Positions 8,654 to 16,340 of a stretch of DNA of 64,000 nt are shown here, in pieces. Source of the stretch: Salinarimonas sp. (GTDB lineage Bacteria > Pseudomonadota > Alphaproteobacteria > Rhizobiales > Beijerinckiaceae); contig NZ_CP157794.1 in NCBI RefSeq assembly GCF_040111675.1, positions 2,935,501 to 2,999,500 of the forward strand. Reading direction: 5' to 3'. Numbering within the stretch: the stretch's first letter is position 1; the number at the start of each line of letters is the position of its first letter. A model generated the notes under the pieces. It did not search any database and was not told the DNA's origin. It saw nothing but the letters and a program-made list of their open reading frames with translations. The position numbers and the translations under genes are program-made.

Positions 8654-9337
8654 TCACCAGGACGGGGGCGTCTCTTCGTGCGCGACGACGACGCGCGAGA
8701 CGAAGATGCCGGGGGTCACGACGCTTTCGGGATCGAGCGCGCCGAGGGGCACGATTTCGGAAACCTGGGCGATGGTGAGCGCCGCGGCGCTCGCCATGAC
8801 CGGACCGAAATTGCGGGCGGTCTTGGTGTAGACGAGGTTGCCGTGCCGGTCGGCGGCACGCGCCTTGATCAGCGCGACGTCGCCCCGGATCGGGTATTCG
8901 AGGACGTAGTCCTGCCCGTCGATGGTGCGCGTCTCCTTGCCCTCGGCCAGCAGCGTGCCGTGACCGGTGCGCACGAAGAACGCGCCGATCCCCGCCCCCG
9001 CGGCACGCATGCGCTCCGCGAGATTGCCCTGGGGCACGACCTCGAGCTCGATCTTCCCGGAGCGGTAGAGCTCGTCGAACACCCAGCTGTCGTGCTGGCG
9101 CGGGAAGGAGCAGATCACCTTGCGCACCCGCCCGGTGGCCAGCAGCGCCGCGAGGCCTGTATCCGCGTTGCCGGCGTTGTTCGAGACGACGGTGAGATCC
9201 TTCGCGCCCTGGGCGATGAGCGCGTCGATGAGGGCGAAGGGCATCCCCGCCGTCCCGAAGCCGCCGACGAGCACGGTCGAGCCGTCGCGAATGCCCGCGA
9301 CGGCCGCCTCCAGCGTCGGGACGGTCTTGTCGATCAT
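8654..9337 (-). CDS. pcaI: 3-oxoadipate CoA-transferase subunit A
   Basis: Alpha subunit, 227 residues, with the CoA-binding glycine loop VGGFGTAGMP near residue 25 and the VVSNNAG motif typical of CoA-transferase family I alpha subunits. It forms the enzyme with the pcaJ product just downstream, to which it is tightly coupled. The other pca genes of the window (C, B, G, H) lie about 20 kb away, so the last steps of the pathway are encoded at a separate locus. Confidence 0.87.
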   Translation of the reverse strand: MIDKTVPTLEAAVAGIRDGSTVLVGGFGTAGMPFALIDALIAQGAKDLTVVSNNAGNADTGLAALLATGRVRKVICSFPRQHDSWVFDELYRSGKIELEVVPQGNLAERMRAAGAGIGAFFVRTGHGTLLAEGKETRTIDGQDYVLEYPIRGDVALIKARAADRHGNLVYTKTARNFGPVMASAAALTIAQVSEIVPLGALDPESVVTPGIFVSRVVVAHEETPPSW

Positions 9338-9469
9338 GCCGGTTCCCTCCCCGCGGCGGGCGTCGGGGCCCGCTTCGCGGATAGGCTTAGCGGAAGCGGC
9401 CGGCGGGGCAAAGGTGGCGCGGCGGGGAGACCGGATGGGCGGGGATGAGGCGGCTTGCGGGCGCGGGTG

Positions 9470-9489
9470 GGATATCCTATTGATATCCT
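9470..9489 (+). promoter_or_regulatory. Operator region of toxin-antitoxin module 2 (twin GATATC sites)
   Basis: Two GATATC sites at 9471-9476 and 9482-9487, the first within the palindrome GGATATCC (9470-9477), lie 18-34 bp before the antitoxin start. The arrangement copies that of module 1. A TTGCGG (9455-9460) could be a -35 element; no strong -10 is evident. Confidence 0.45.
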
Positions 9490-9504
9490 CAGAGGAGAAC
9501 GCGA

Positions 9505-9771
9505 ATGACGAAGTCGACGATCGGGCAATGGGGCAAGAGCCTCGCCGTGCGGCTGCCGGCGGAGGTCGTGCGCGACGCCGGGCTTTCGAAGGGCGCGACG
9601 GTCGAATGCGCGGTCGAGAACGGGAACGTCGTCATCCAGCCCACGCGATCCGAGGCGACGATCCGGAAAGCGCGAGAAGCCGGCGCGCGCATCCTGGCGC
9701 GAAGCAAAGGCGTGCGGCTCGACGGGCTGAGCATTCGCGAGATGCTCGACGAAGGACGGCGCGGGGAGTGA
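9505..9771 (+). CDS. AbrB/MazE-fold antitoxin (VapB-like), module 2
   Basis: An 88-residue protein with an N-terminal AbrB domain (STIGQWGKSLAVRLPAEVV) strikingly similar to module 1, in particular WGxSLAVRLP. The charged C-terminal tail is the probable toxin-binding segment. AGAGGAG precedes the ATG. Overlaps the toxin GTG by four bases. Stated function is family-based. Confidence 0.85.
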   Translation: MTKSTIGQWGKSLAVRLPAEVVRDAGLSKGATVECAVENGNVVIQPTRSEATIRKAREAGARILARSKGVRLDGLSIREMLDEGRRGE

Positions 9772-10178
9772 TCGTCCTGGACGCATCGATGGCGCTCTCC
9801 TGGTTCTTCGAGGACGAGCAGACGCCGGCCGGTCGCACGGTCCTGGATCATGCGATCGAGCGCGGCGCGATCGCGCCGTCGCTCTGGAAGCTCGAAGTCG
9901 CGAACGTGCTTCGCATCTCCGTGCGGCGTGGCCGCTGTACGATGGCGTTCGCCGATCAGACGATCGCGGATCTCAGCGACCTCGAAATCGAGATCGACAC
10001 CGAGACGGCCGATCACGCCTGGTCGGCGACGAGAACGCTGGCGCACGATCACGGCCTGACCCTCTACGACGGGGCCTATCTCGAGGTGGCGCTGCGTCGA
10101 GCATTGCCGCTGGCGACCTGCGACCAGCGCCTCGACGCAGCGGCCCGTGGCCTGGGAGTGACGGTGCTCGGGCCGTGA
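9768..10178 (+). CDS. PIN-domain toxin (VapC-like), module 2
   Basis: 136 residues from the GTG at 9768, whose first codon overlaps the antitoxin stop (GTGA). PIN acidic residues appear in VLDASMALSWFF, LWKLEVANVL, LTLYDGAYLEVA and TCDQRLD. A longer frame extends far upstream but has no coding character there. The protein is only distantly like the module 1 toxin although the antitoxins are close, so the two modules may not be simple duplicates. Confidence 0.85.
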   Translation: MIVLDASMALSWFFEDEQTPAGRTVLDHAIERGAIAPSLWKLEVANVLRISVRRGRCTMAFADQTIADLSDLEIEIDTETADHAWSATRTLAHDHGLTLYDGAYLEVALRRALPLATCDQRLDAAARGLGVTVLGP

Positions 10179-10255
10179 CCCCATAGCCCCGCTTGACTTC
10201 CCCCCATCCGCCGCGCCCTCTCCCGCGTAGACCCTTCGACGGCGAAGGAACCGGC

Positions 10256-11998
10256 ATGGCGCGTGCGCCCCTCATCGACGACCCCTCCCGCTCCCCCTCC
10301 CCGCTCGCGGCGGCGGCGATCCTTCTGGCGGCGTGGTTCGCGGCGAGCCTCGCCGTGAACCTGCCGCCCTTCACGGACGCGCTGTTCGGCCTCTTCCATC
10401 TCGGTTTCGCGCTGGAGGTCGGGGCGGCGTTCGGCGTGCTGGCGCTCACGCGGGCGAAGGCGGGGCGCGTGCCCGGCTGGCTCCTGCATGCCGTCGCCGG
10501 AGTGCTGACGCTGCTGGTGGCGATCCGCATCGGCGATCTCGTCGCGCGCTCGATGGTGGACCGGCCGCTCAACCTCTATCTCGACGTCTCGCTCCTGCCG
10601 GCGACGATGGACGTCGCCGAGACGCTGCTCGGGCCGCTGCGGGCCTGGGGCGCCGTGGCGGCGCTTCTCGTCGCGCTCGGCGCCCTGCATGTCGTCCTCG
10701 CCTGGCTGCTCGCCCGCGTGGCGGGCCTGTTCGCGGCGCCGGCGGCGCGGACGTCGATGTTCGCGCTGGGGGCCGGCGCGCTCGCGCTGTTCGGCGGGCA
10801 GAAGGCCTTCATGGAGGGCCTGCCCGGCTGGCGGCCGGTGGGCGCCTCGGCGAGCCTCGCCGCCTCGCAGCAGGTCGAGGGCGTCTCCCTCGCGCTGGCG
10901 CGCCGCGCGGCCTTCCGCGCCGACCTCGCCCGCGACGCGGCCGACGGCATCCCAGACGAGGCCCTGTTCGGCGCGCTCGCGGGGCGCGACGTGGTGCTGA
11001 TCTTCATCGAGAGCTACGGCGTCACCGCCCTCGACACGCCCGCCTACGCCGCTTCGATCGCGCCGCGCCTCGGCGCCTTCGAGGCGGCGGCGCGCGGGGC
11101 CGGCTTCGCCATGACATCGGGCCGCATGGTGGCGGCGAGCGCCGGCGGGCAGTCCTGGCTCAACCACGCCAGCATCTCGTCCGGCCGATTCATCGACGAC
11201 CAGACGCTCTACGCCCTTTTCCTGTCGGAGAACCCGCGCACCCTCGTCGACGACTTCTCGCGCGCGGGCTACCGCACGGTCCAGTCGATGCCGGCGATCA
11301 CCCTGCCCTGGCCGGAGGGCAAGCTGCTCGGCTACGACGCGACCTACGAGGCCGCGGACATGGGCTACGAGGGCCCGTTCTTCTACTGGGGCATCGTGCC
11401 GGACCAGTTCGCCCTCGACCACCTCGCCGACACGGAGCTCCACCGGCCGGACCGCCCGCCGGTCTTCGCCATGGCGGCGCTGATCTCGAGCCACGCGCCG
11501 TGGCTGCCGGTGCCGGACGTGGTGCCGTGGGAGGACCTCGGCGACGGGTCGGTCTACCGGCGCTGGACCGACGGTGCGCCGGAGCCGCGGGAGATCTGGC
11601 GCGACCGGGAGAAGGTGCGCGTGCAATACGCGCTCTCCGTCGCCCATTCCATCGACGCGGCGGCGGCCTTCGTCGCCGAGCGGCTGGGGCCAGACACGGT
11701 GGCGATCGTGATGGGCGACCACCAGCCGGCGCCGTTGATCACGGGCGAGGACGCCTCGCGCGCCGTGCCCGTGCACGTGCTCGCGCGCGACGAGGCCCTG
11801 CTCGCGCCGTTCGCGGCGCTCGGCTTCGTGCCCGGGGCGATCCCCGCCCCGGCGCCTGCGGTGGGAGACGCCGCGCTGCCGCGGATCGACGCCCTGCGGC
11901 CCGCGCTGCTGGAGGGCTGGCGGAGAGGCGGCGCCGCGGCCGAGGCGCGGGCGTCGCGCGCCCAGCCCCCTCAGCGGGCGAAGCGCGCGATGGAATAG
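10256..11998 (+). CDS. LTA synthase-like membrane sulfatase/phosphoglycerol transferase
   Basis: A 580-residue protein. About five hydrophobic segments fill the first 220 residues, followed by a periplasmic alkaline-phosphatase-superfamily (sulfatase) domain. Metal-site elements are VVLIFIESYG and, near the end, VAIVMGDHQPAP. The nucleophile loop is probably GGQSWLNHASISSG, a Ser where LtaS has Thr. ATG 10256 has GAAGGAA upstream and is preferred over 10193. In Gram-negatives such enzymes modify periplasmic glucans or lipids; the substrate is unknown. The 3' end overlaps the convergent dadA-like gene by 28 bp. Confidence 0.8.
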   Translation: MARAPLIDDPSRSPSPLAAAAILLAAWFAASLAVNLPPFTDALFGLFHLGFALEVGAAFGVLALTRAKAGRVPGWLLHAVAGVLTLLVAIRIGDLVARSMVDRPLNLYLDVSLLPATMDVAETLLGPLRAWGAVAALLVALGALHVVLAWLLARVAGLFAAPAARTSMFALGAGALALFGGQKAFMEGLPGWRPVGASASLAASQQVEGVSLALARRAAFRADLARDAADGIPDEALFGALAGRDVVLIFIESYGVTALDTPAYAASIAPRLGAFEAAARGAGFAMTSGRMVAASAGGQSWLNHASISSGRFIDDQTLYALFLSENPRTLVDDFSRAGYRTVQSMPAITLPWPEGKLLGYDATYEAADMGYEGPFFYWGIVPDQFALDHLADTELHRPDRPPVFAMAALISSHAPWLPVPDVVPWEDLGDGSVYRRWTDGAPEPREIWRDREKVRVQYALSVAHSIDAAAAFVAERLGPDTVAIVMGDHQPAPLITGEDASRAVPVHVLARDEALLAPFAALGFVPGAIPAPAPAVGDAALPRIDALRPALLEGWRRGGAAAEARASRAQPPQRAKRAME

Positions 11999-13203
11999 GG
12001 CTCCATGTCGATGTCGCCGGTCGCGCCCGAAAGCAGGCCGGCGACGAGCCGGCCCGTCGTCGCCGCCTGGGTGAGGCCGAGATGGCCGTGGCCGAAGGCG
12101 TAGATCACCCGGCCCTTGCCGGGAGACCAGCCGATCACGGGAAGCGAATCCGGCGTGGACGGACGGTTGCCCATCCAGCGGGAGCCGCCCTCGGTCGCGA
12201 GATCGGGCAGGTAGATCTTCGCGAGCTTGGCGAGGCGCTCGGACCGGGCGTAGTTCGCCGGCGCGTCGAGGCCGGCGAATTCCGCCGCGCCGCCGACCCG
12301 CAGGCCGATGGACAGCGGCGTCGCGACGAACTTGCGCTCGGCGAAGATCAGCTGGCGCGTGACGGCGACGCCCGGGTCCGGGATCGTGGTGTTGTAGCCA
12401 CGCTCCGCCTCGAGCAGGACGCGGTCTCCGACGCTGGCGGCGAGGCGCGCCGACCAGGCGCCGGCGGCGACGACGACGATGTCGGCGTCCCCCGCGGTGC
12501 CGTCATCGAGGGAAATCGTCACCCGGTCGAGCTTCGGGTCGAGGGCCGTCGCCTCCGCTTGGTGGAAGGGCACTTCGCGTTCGCGCAGCCAGCGCGCGAG
12601 TCCGTCCACGATGCGGCGGGGATCGGAGACGTGCGACCAGCTCGGGTCGTAGATCGCACGGGCGATGCGCGGGGAGAGCGCGGGCTCGAGGGCGCGCGCC
12701 TCCTCGCCCGTGAGGGTCTCGTGGGCGAAGCCGTGGCGGGCCTTGAGCTCCCATTCCCAGCGGTCCGCGAGACAGGCCGCCTCGCGCTCGTAGAGCGTGA
12801 GCGCGCCGACGCGGTGCAGGTCGCCGGAGAGGCCGATGTCGGCGAGGAGCGGGACGAGATCGTCGTAGACGCGCCGGTTGAGCGCAGCGAGCGCGGCGGC
12901 GATGCGGTCGACCTCGCGTCCGGCGGCGAGGAAGCGGCGCAGCCAGGGCGCGAGCCGCGGCGCGTGGCCGGGGCGGATCGCCAGCGGTCCGAGCGGGTCG
13001 ACGAGCCAGCCCGGGACCTTCTTCCACAGGCCGGGCACGGAGGCCGGCACGATCTCGGTGACGGCGATGCCGCCGGCATTGCCGAAAGAGGTGCGGTCGC
13101 CCTCCGGCGCCCGGTCGACGACGCGCACGTCGTGCCCGTCGCGCACGAGCGCGTAGGCGCAGGCCAGGCCGATGATGCCGGCTCCGATGACGACGATACG
13201 CAC
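11971..13203 (-). CDS. FAD-dependent D-amino acid dehydrogenase-like oxidoreductase
   Basis: A 410-residue DAO-family flavoprotein. The N-terminal Rossmann motif (VVIGAGIIGLACAYAL) binds FAD; ERGYNTTIPDPG and the C-terminal GRVIYAFGHGHLGLTQA match DadA-type dehydrogenases that oxidise D-amino acids and pass electrons to the respiratory chain. It follows the CoA-ligase operon on the same strand after a 360 bp hairpin-rich gap, so it is probably transcribed separately. Substrate not determinable from sequence. Confidence 0.85.
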   Translation of the reverse strand: MRIVVIGAGIIGLACAYALVRDGHDVRVVDRAPEGDRTSFGNAGGIAVTEIVPASVPGLWKKVPGWLVDPLGPLAIRPGHAPRLAPWLRRFLAAGREVDRIAAALAALNRRVYDDLVPLLADIGLSGDLHRVGALTLYEREAACLADRWEWELKARHGFAHETLTGEEARALEPALSPRIARAIYDPSWSHVSDPRRIVDGLARWLREREVPFHQAEATALDPKLDRVTISLDDGTAGDADIVVVAAGAWSARLAASVGDRVLLEAERGYNTTIPDPGVAVTRQLIFAERKFVATPLSIGLRVGGAAEFAGLDAPANYARSERLAKLAKIYLPDLATEGGSRWMGNRPSTPDSLPVIGWSPGKGRVIYAFGHGHLGLTQAATTGRLVAGLLSGATGDIDMEPYSIARFAR

Positions 13204-13395
13204 GTGGGAACCCTCGGGCGCGAATACGGGGGGTTTGCTCGCGCTTTGCTGCGACTCGCAGCCTGACCGCGAAGCTTTCCCAAGTCAAATCCGCGCCGAT
13301 GCGGATCAGCGCGGCTCGTCAACTGAGGATCTTGCGTATTGTGCCGGGGAGCACAAGCCCAGCACCGGAAGGTCGTGGTCGTCGACGGTGAAACG

Positions 13396-13520
13396 GCGCC
13401 GCCGTTCCCACGCCGGCGCCGATCAGGCCGCGGCCGGGATCACGCGCCACCCCGGCCGCGGCGCCGCTGCCGATGGGCGCGCGTGAATCGGGGCTCGACG
13501 ATCCGAACGCGCGCCCCGAT
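13396..13520 (-). terminator. Cluster of three hairpins downstream of the Rid gene
   Basis: The 360 bp gap 13204-13563 contains no gene that I can support. It holds three inverted repeats: GGCGCCG/CGGCGCC (about 13396-13420), a perfect 11 bp pair CCGCGGCCGGG/CCCGGCCGCGG (13428-13438 and 13451-13461), and ATCGGGGC/GCCCCGAT (13487-13494 and 13513-13520). No T-run follows. Together they may end transcription of the seven-gene CoA operon. Confidence 0.35.
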
Positions 13521-13563
13521 GGCGCGCATCGTCACCGTCTCGAGCGCGATCGTGGCCTCGCCC

Positions 13564-14001
13564 TCAGCCGGCGACGACCGCCGTCGCCTCGATCTCGACG
13601 AGGGCGGCGCGCTCCACCAGGCGCACGACCTGGACGAGGGCCATGGCGGGATAGTGCGGGCCGATCACGTCGCGATAGGCGCGGCCGAGGTCGCGCTGGC
13701 AGGCGAGATAGGCGTCCATGTCGGTGACGTACCAGGTGAGGCGCACGAGGTGGCGCGGCTCGGCCCCGCCTTCCTTCAGGACCGCGACGATGTTCTCCAG
13801 CGCCTGGCGCGTCTGCGCGACGAAGCCGTCGGGGAAGCGCCCCTGCGCATCCCAGCCGACGACGCCGCCGGTGACGACGAGGGTGCCCGCGGCCGCCATG
13901 CCGTTGGAATAGCCCTTCGGCATCGGCCAATCGGCGGGCTGGAGCACGCGCGGGCCGCCCGTCTCCCCCTGCCCCATCAGACGCTCACGCAGACCGGTCA
14001 T
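13564..14001 (-). CDS. RidA/YjgF/UK114 family protein
   Basis: 145 residues of the trimeric Rid fold. The ligand-pocket glycine strand (GYSNGMAAAGTLVVTGGVVG) is present, but the position of the catalytic Arg of canonical RidA imine deaminases (usual PARS) reads PAMA, so ordinary enamine/imine hydrolysis is doubtful. It is the last gene of the CoA operon and starts inside the stop of the thioesterase (ATGA). AGGAGAG precedes the ATG. Rid proteins of this kind recur in aryl-CoA clusters, but their role there is not known to me. Confidence 0.85.
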   Translation of the reverse strand: MTGLRERLMGQGETGGPRVLQPADWPMPKGYSNGMAAAGTLVVTGGVVGWDAQGRFPDGFVAQTRQALENIVAVLKEGGAEPRHLVRLTWYVTDMDAYLACQRDLGRAYRDVIGPHYPAMALVQVVRLVERAALVEIEATAVVAG

Positions 14002-14459
14002 CGACTTCTCTCCTGGTAACGGGTCAAGGCCGCGCGCACGTCGTCGGGCACGCGGATCGCCTTGTGGGCGTCGAGATCCGTCGTGACGATGACGAGGCGG
14101 GCGGCGATCACGGGCTCGTGGCCGCGATAGCCGGGGATGGCGAGGGTGATCGAGGCGCCGCCGATCCGCTCGACGAGGACGGCGAAATCGACGATGTCGC
14201 CCATCAGCCCGGGCTTGAGGTAGTCCGCGTGGGCCTGGCCGTAGCCGAGCCCCAGGCGCCGGTCGCGGATGAGGACGTGGTAGTCGAGGCCGAGCGCCTC
14301 GCCGAAGAAATCCTCGATCACGCCGTTGAGCATGTCGAACCAGCGGGCGAAATAGACGATGCCGGCCGGGTCGCAATGGGCGAAGCGGATCTTCACCGGC
14401 GCGAGGTGCACGCCGGGTCCGAGGCTCTCGCGGGCGGGCGGGGTGATGCGCTCGCTCAC
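13998..14459 (-). CDS. Acyl-CoA thioesterase, 4HBT (hotdog) family
   Basis: 153 residues from a GTG that overlaps the ligase stop (GTGA). The hotdog fold carries the 4-hydroxybenzoyl-CoA thioesterase motif CDPAGIVYFARW, including the catalytic Asp. It probably hydrolyses an aryl- or alicyclic-CoA intermediate, either as product release or to rescue CoA from dead-end esters formed by the adjacent ligase. Translationally coupled on both sides. Confidence 0.87.
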   Translation of the reverse strand: MSERITPPARESLGPGVHLAPVKIRFAHCDPAGIVYFARWFDMLNGVIEDFFGEALGLDYHVLIRDRRLGLGYGQAHADYLKPGLMGDIVDFAVLVERIGGASITLAIPGYRGHEPVIAARLVIVTTDLDAHKAIRVPDDVRAALTRYQERSR

Positions 14460-16099
14460 CGGAGCGCCTCCCGCGAGGCCTCGTCGGCCGCCTGCCGGCG
14501 CAGGGCGAAGCGCTGGAGCTTGCCGGTCTGGGTCTTGGGCAGGGCCTCGACGAAGACGACGGAGCGCGGATACTTGTAGGGCGCGATCTCGCTCTTGACG
14601 TGCTCCTGCAACGTCTTGGCCATGGCGGCGTCCCCCGTCTGCCCTTCGCGCAGGACGACGTAGGCGCGCACGATGGCGCCTCGCTCCTCGTCCGGCACGC
14701 CGACGACGCCGCATTCGGCCACCGCAGGGTGGGTGAGCATCGCCGCCTCCACCTCGGGCCCCGCGATGTTGTAGCCGGAGGAAACGATCATGTCGTCCGA
14801 GCGCGCCTGATACCAGAAGTAGCCGTCCTCGTCCATGAGGTAGGTGTCGCCGGTGACGTTCCAGCCGTTCTCGACGTACTTGGTCTGGCGGTCGTCGGCG
14901 AGGTAGCGGCAGCCGGTGGGCCCGCGCACGGCGAGGCGACCGATCTCGCCGGGCGGCAGGTCGCGCCCCTCCTCGTCGATTACCTTGGCCTCGTAGCCCG
15001 GGACGGGACGCCCCGTGGCGCCGGGGCGGATCTCCTCCTCGGGAGAGGCGATGAAGATGTGCAGCATCTCGGTCGCGCCGATGCCGTCCATCAGCTTCAG
15101 CCCCGTGGCGTCCTCCCAGGCGTCGAAGGTCGCCTTGGGCAGCGGCTCGCCGGCGGAGACGCATTTCCTCAGGCAGGAGACGTCGAATTCCGGCAGGTGC
15201 GGCAGCATGGCCCGATAGGCGGTGGGGGCCGTGAAGACCACGCTCGCCCGATGCTCGGCGATGGCCGGCAGGAGCTCGTTCGGCCCCGCCCTCTCGAGCA
15301 GCACCGTCGAGGCGCCGATGCGCATCGGAAACAGCACGATGCCGCCGAGCCCGAAGGTGAAGGCGAGCGGCGGCGAGCCGATGAAGCGGTCGTCCGGCTC
15401 AGCGCGCAGCACGTGCTTCCCGTAGGCGTCGCAGATCGCGAGCATGTCGCGATGGAAGTGCATCGTGCCCTTCGGGTTGCCCGTCGTGCCCGAGGTGAAG
15501 CCGATGAGGCAGACGTCGTCGGCGGCGGTGTCGACCGCATCGAACTCGGGCGAGGCCTCCGCCATCAGCGCCTCGAGGCCGAAGGCGTCGTGCGTGCCCC
15601 AATAGACGACGCGCTCGAGGGCGTCGCAGAGCGGCTCGGCCTTGCGCATCTCCTCGGCGAGGCGCGCGTCGCACAGCGCGATGGCGACCTCGGCCTTCTG
15701 CACCGGATAGGCGATCTCCCGGGCGCGCAGCAGCGGCATGGTCGCGACCACGACGCCGCCGGCCTTGAGCACCGCGAGATAGCAGGCGACCATCATCGGG
15801 TTGTTGGCCGAGCGCAGCAGCACGCGCCCGCCCGGCACGAGGCCGAGATCCTTCGTGAGCACGTTGGCGATGCGGTTGACCCGGTCCTGCAGCGCGGCAT
15901 AGGTCAGCGTCTCGCCGGGCGAGACGATGCAGGAGCGATCGCCCCGCCCCTCGCGGACATGGACGTCGAGGAAAGCCTCGACGCAGTTCAGGCGCTCGGG
16001 ATAGCGCAGCTCGGGCAGGGTGAAGAGGAAGTCCGGCCAGAGCTCGCGCGGCGGGAGATTGTCGCGCGCGAAGGTGTCCGTATGGGCGCTGGGGGTCAT
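14456..16099 (-). CDS. Benzoate/2-aminobenzoate-CoA ligase family enzyme
   Basis: A 547-residue adenylate-forming ligase that would activate an aromatic acid to its CoA thioester with ATP. The P-loop-like motif GFTSGTTGNPKGTMH, the acyl-pocket region (GIGATEMLHIF), the YQARSDDMIVSSGYNI hinge and the C-terminal Lys motif (PKTQTGKLQRFALR) are all intact. The GATEMLHIF segment is characteristic of the benzoate-CoA ligase group. Neighbouring beta-oxidation-like genes support an aryl-CoA pathway. Exact substrate (2-aminobenzoate, benzoate, salicylate or other) is open. Confidence 0.87.
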   Translation of the reverse strand: MTPSAHTDTFARDNLPPRELWPDFLFTLPELRYPERLNCVEAFLDVHVREGRGDRSCIVSPGETLTYAALQDRVNRIANVLTKDLGLVPGGRVLLRSANNPMMVACYLAVLKAGGVVVATMPLLRAREIAYPVQKAEVAIALCDARLAEEMRKAEPLCDALERVVYWGTHDAFGLEALMAEASPEFDAVDTAADDVCLIGFTSGTTGNPKGTMHFHRDMLAICDAYGKHVLRAEPDDRFIGSPPLAFTFGLGGIVLFPMRIGASTVLLERAGPNELLPAIAEHRASVVFTAPTAYRAMLPHLPEFDVSCLRKCVSAGEPLPKATFDAWEDATGLKLMDGIGATEMLHIFIASPEEEIRPGATGRPVPGYEAKVIDEEGRDLPPGEIGRLAVRGPTGCRYLADDRQTKYVENGWNVTGDTYLMDEDGYFWYQARSDDMIVSSGYNIAGPEVEAAMLTHPAVAECGVVGVPDEERGAIVRAYVVLREGQTGDAAMAKTLQEHVKSEIAPYKYPRSVVFVEALPKTQTGKLQRFALRRQAADEASREALR

Positions 16100-16137
16100 G
16101 CGCGTCTCCGGGCTGCGATGGGGAGAGATGCAAGGGC

Positions 16138-16320
16138 TGTCATCCCGGATGCCGAAGGCAGTCCGGGACCCAGAACCACAGGGGCTCGAAGTCGCGGCGG
16201 GCGAACGCCGCGGCCACGAACGCCTGCATCGGCCTCACGTGGACGGGCGCGCTCCCGCGCACCCTGAGAGCGGCTCCTGCGGCTCTGGGTCCCGGACTTG
16301 CTTCGCAATCCGGGATGACA
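16138..16320. repeat. 183 bp palindromic repeat element (TGTCATCCCGGA ends)
   Basis: Inverted arms at 16138-16173 and 16285-16320 match at all but four positions. Each arm is itself a hairpin: TCCCGGA pairs with TCCGGGA around a nested GCC-GAA-GGC (left) or TGC-GAA-GCA (right). The four differences between arms are compensatory within the nested stem. It fills the gap between the ligase and the acyl-CoA dehydrogenase. Similar in plan to the element at 30163-30350. Confidence 0.75.
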
Positions 16321-16340
16321 GGGCGAACCGCGTTCCTCCC

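Noticed and set aside
9120..9767. N-terminal extension of the module 2 toxin frame
   Set aside because: Overlaps pcaI and the antitoxin and has no coding character; the PIN fold starts at the GTG 9768.
10333..13266. 977-residue plus-strand frame over the sulfatase and DadA-like genes
   Set aside because: Shadow of two real genes in other frames; compositionally biased.
16138..16320. Possible insertion-sequence remnant with terminal inverted repeats
   Set aside because: No transposase fragment or target duplication; nested hairpins in each arm fit a REP-like palindromic element better.
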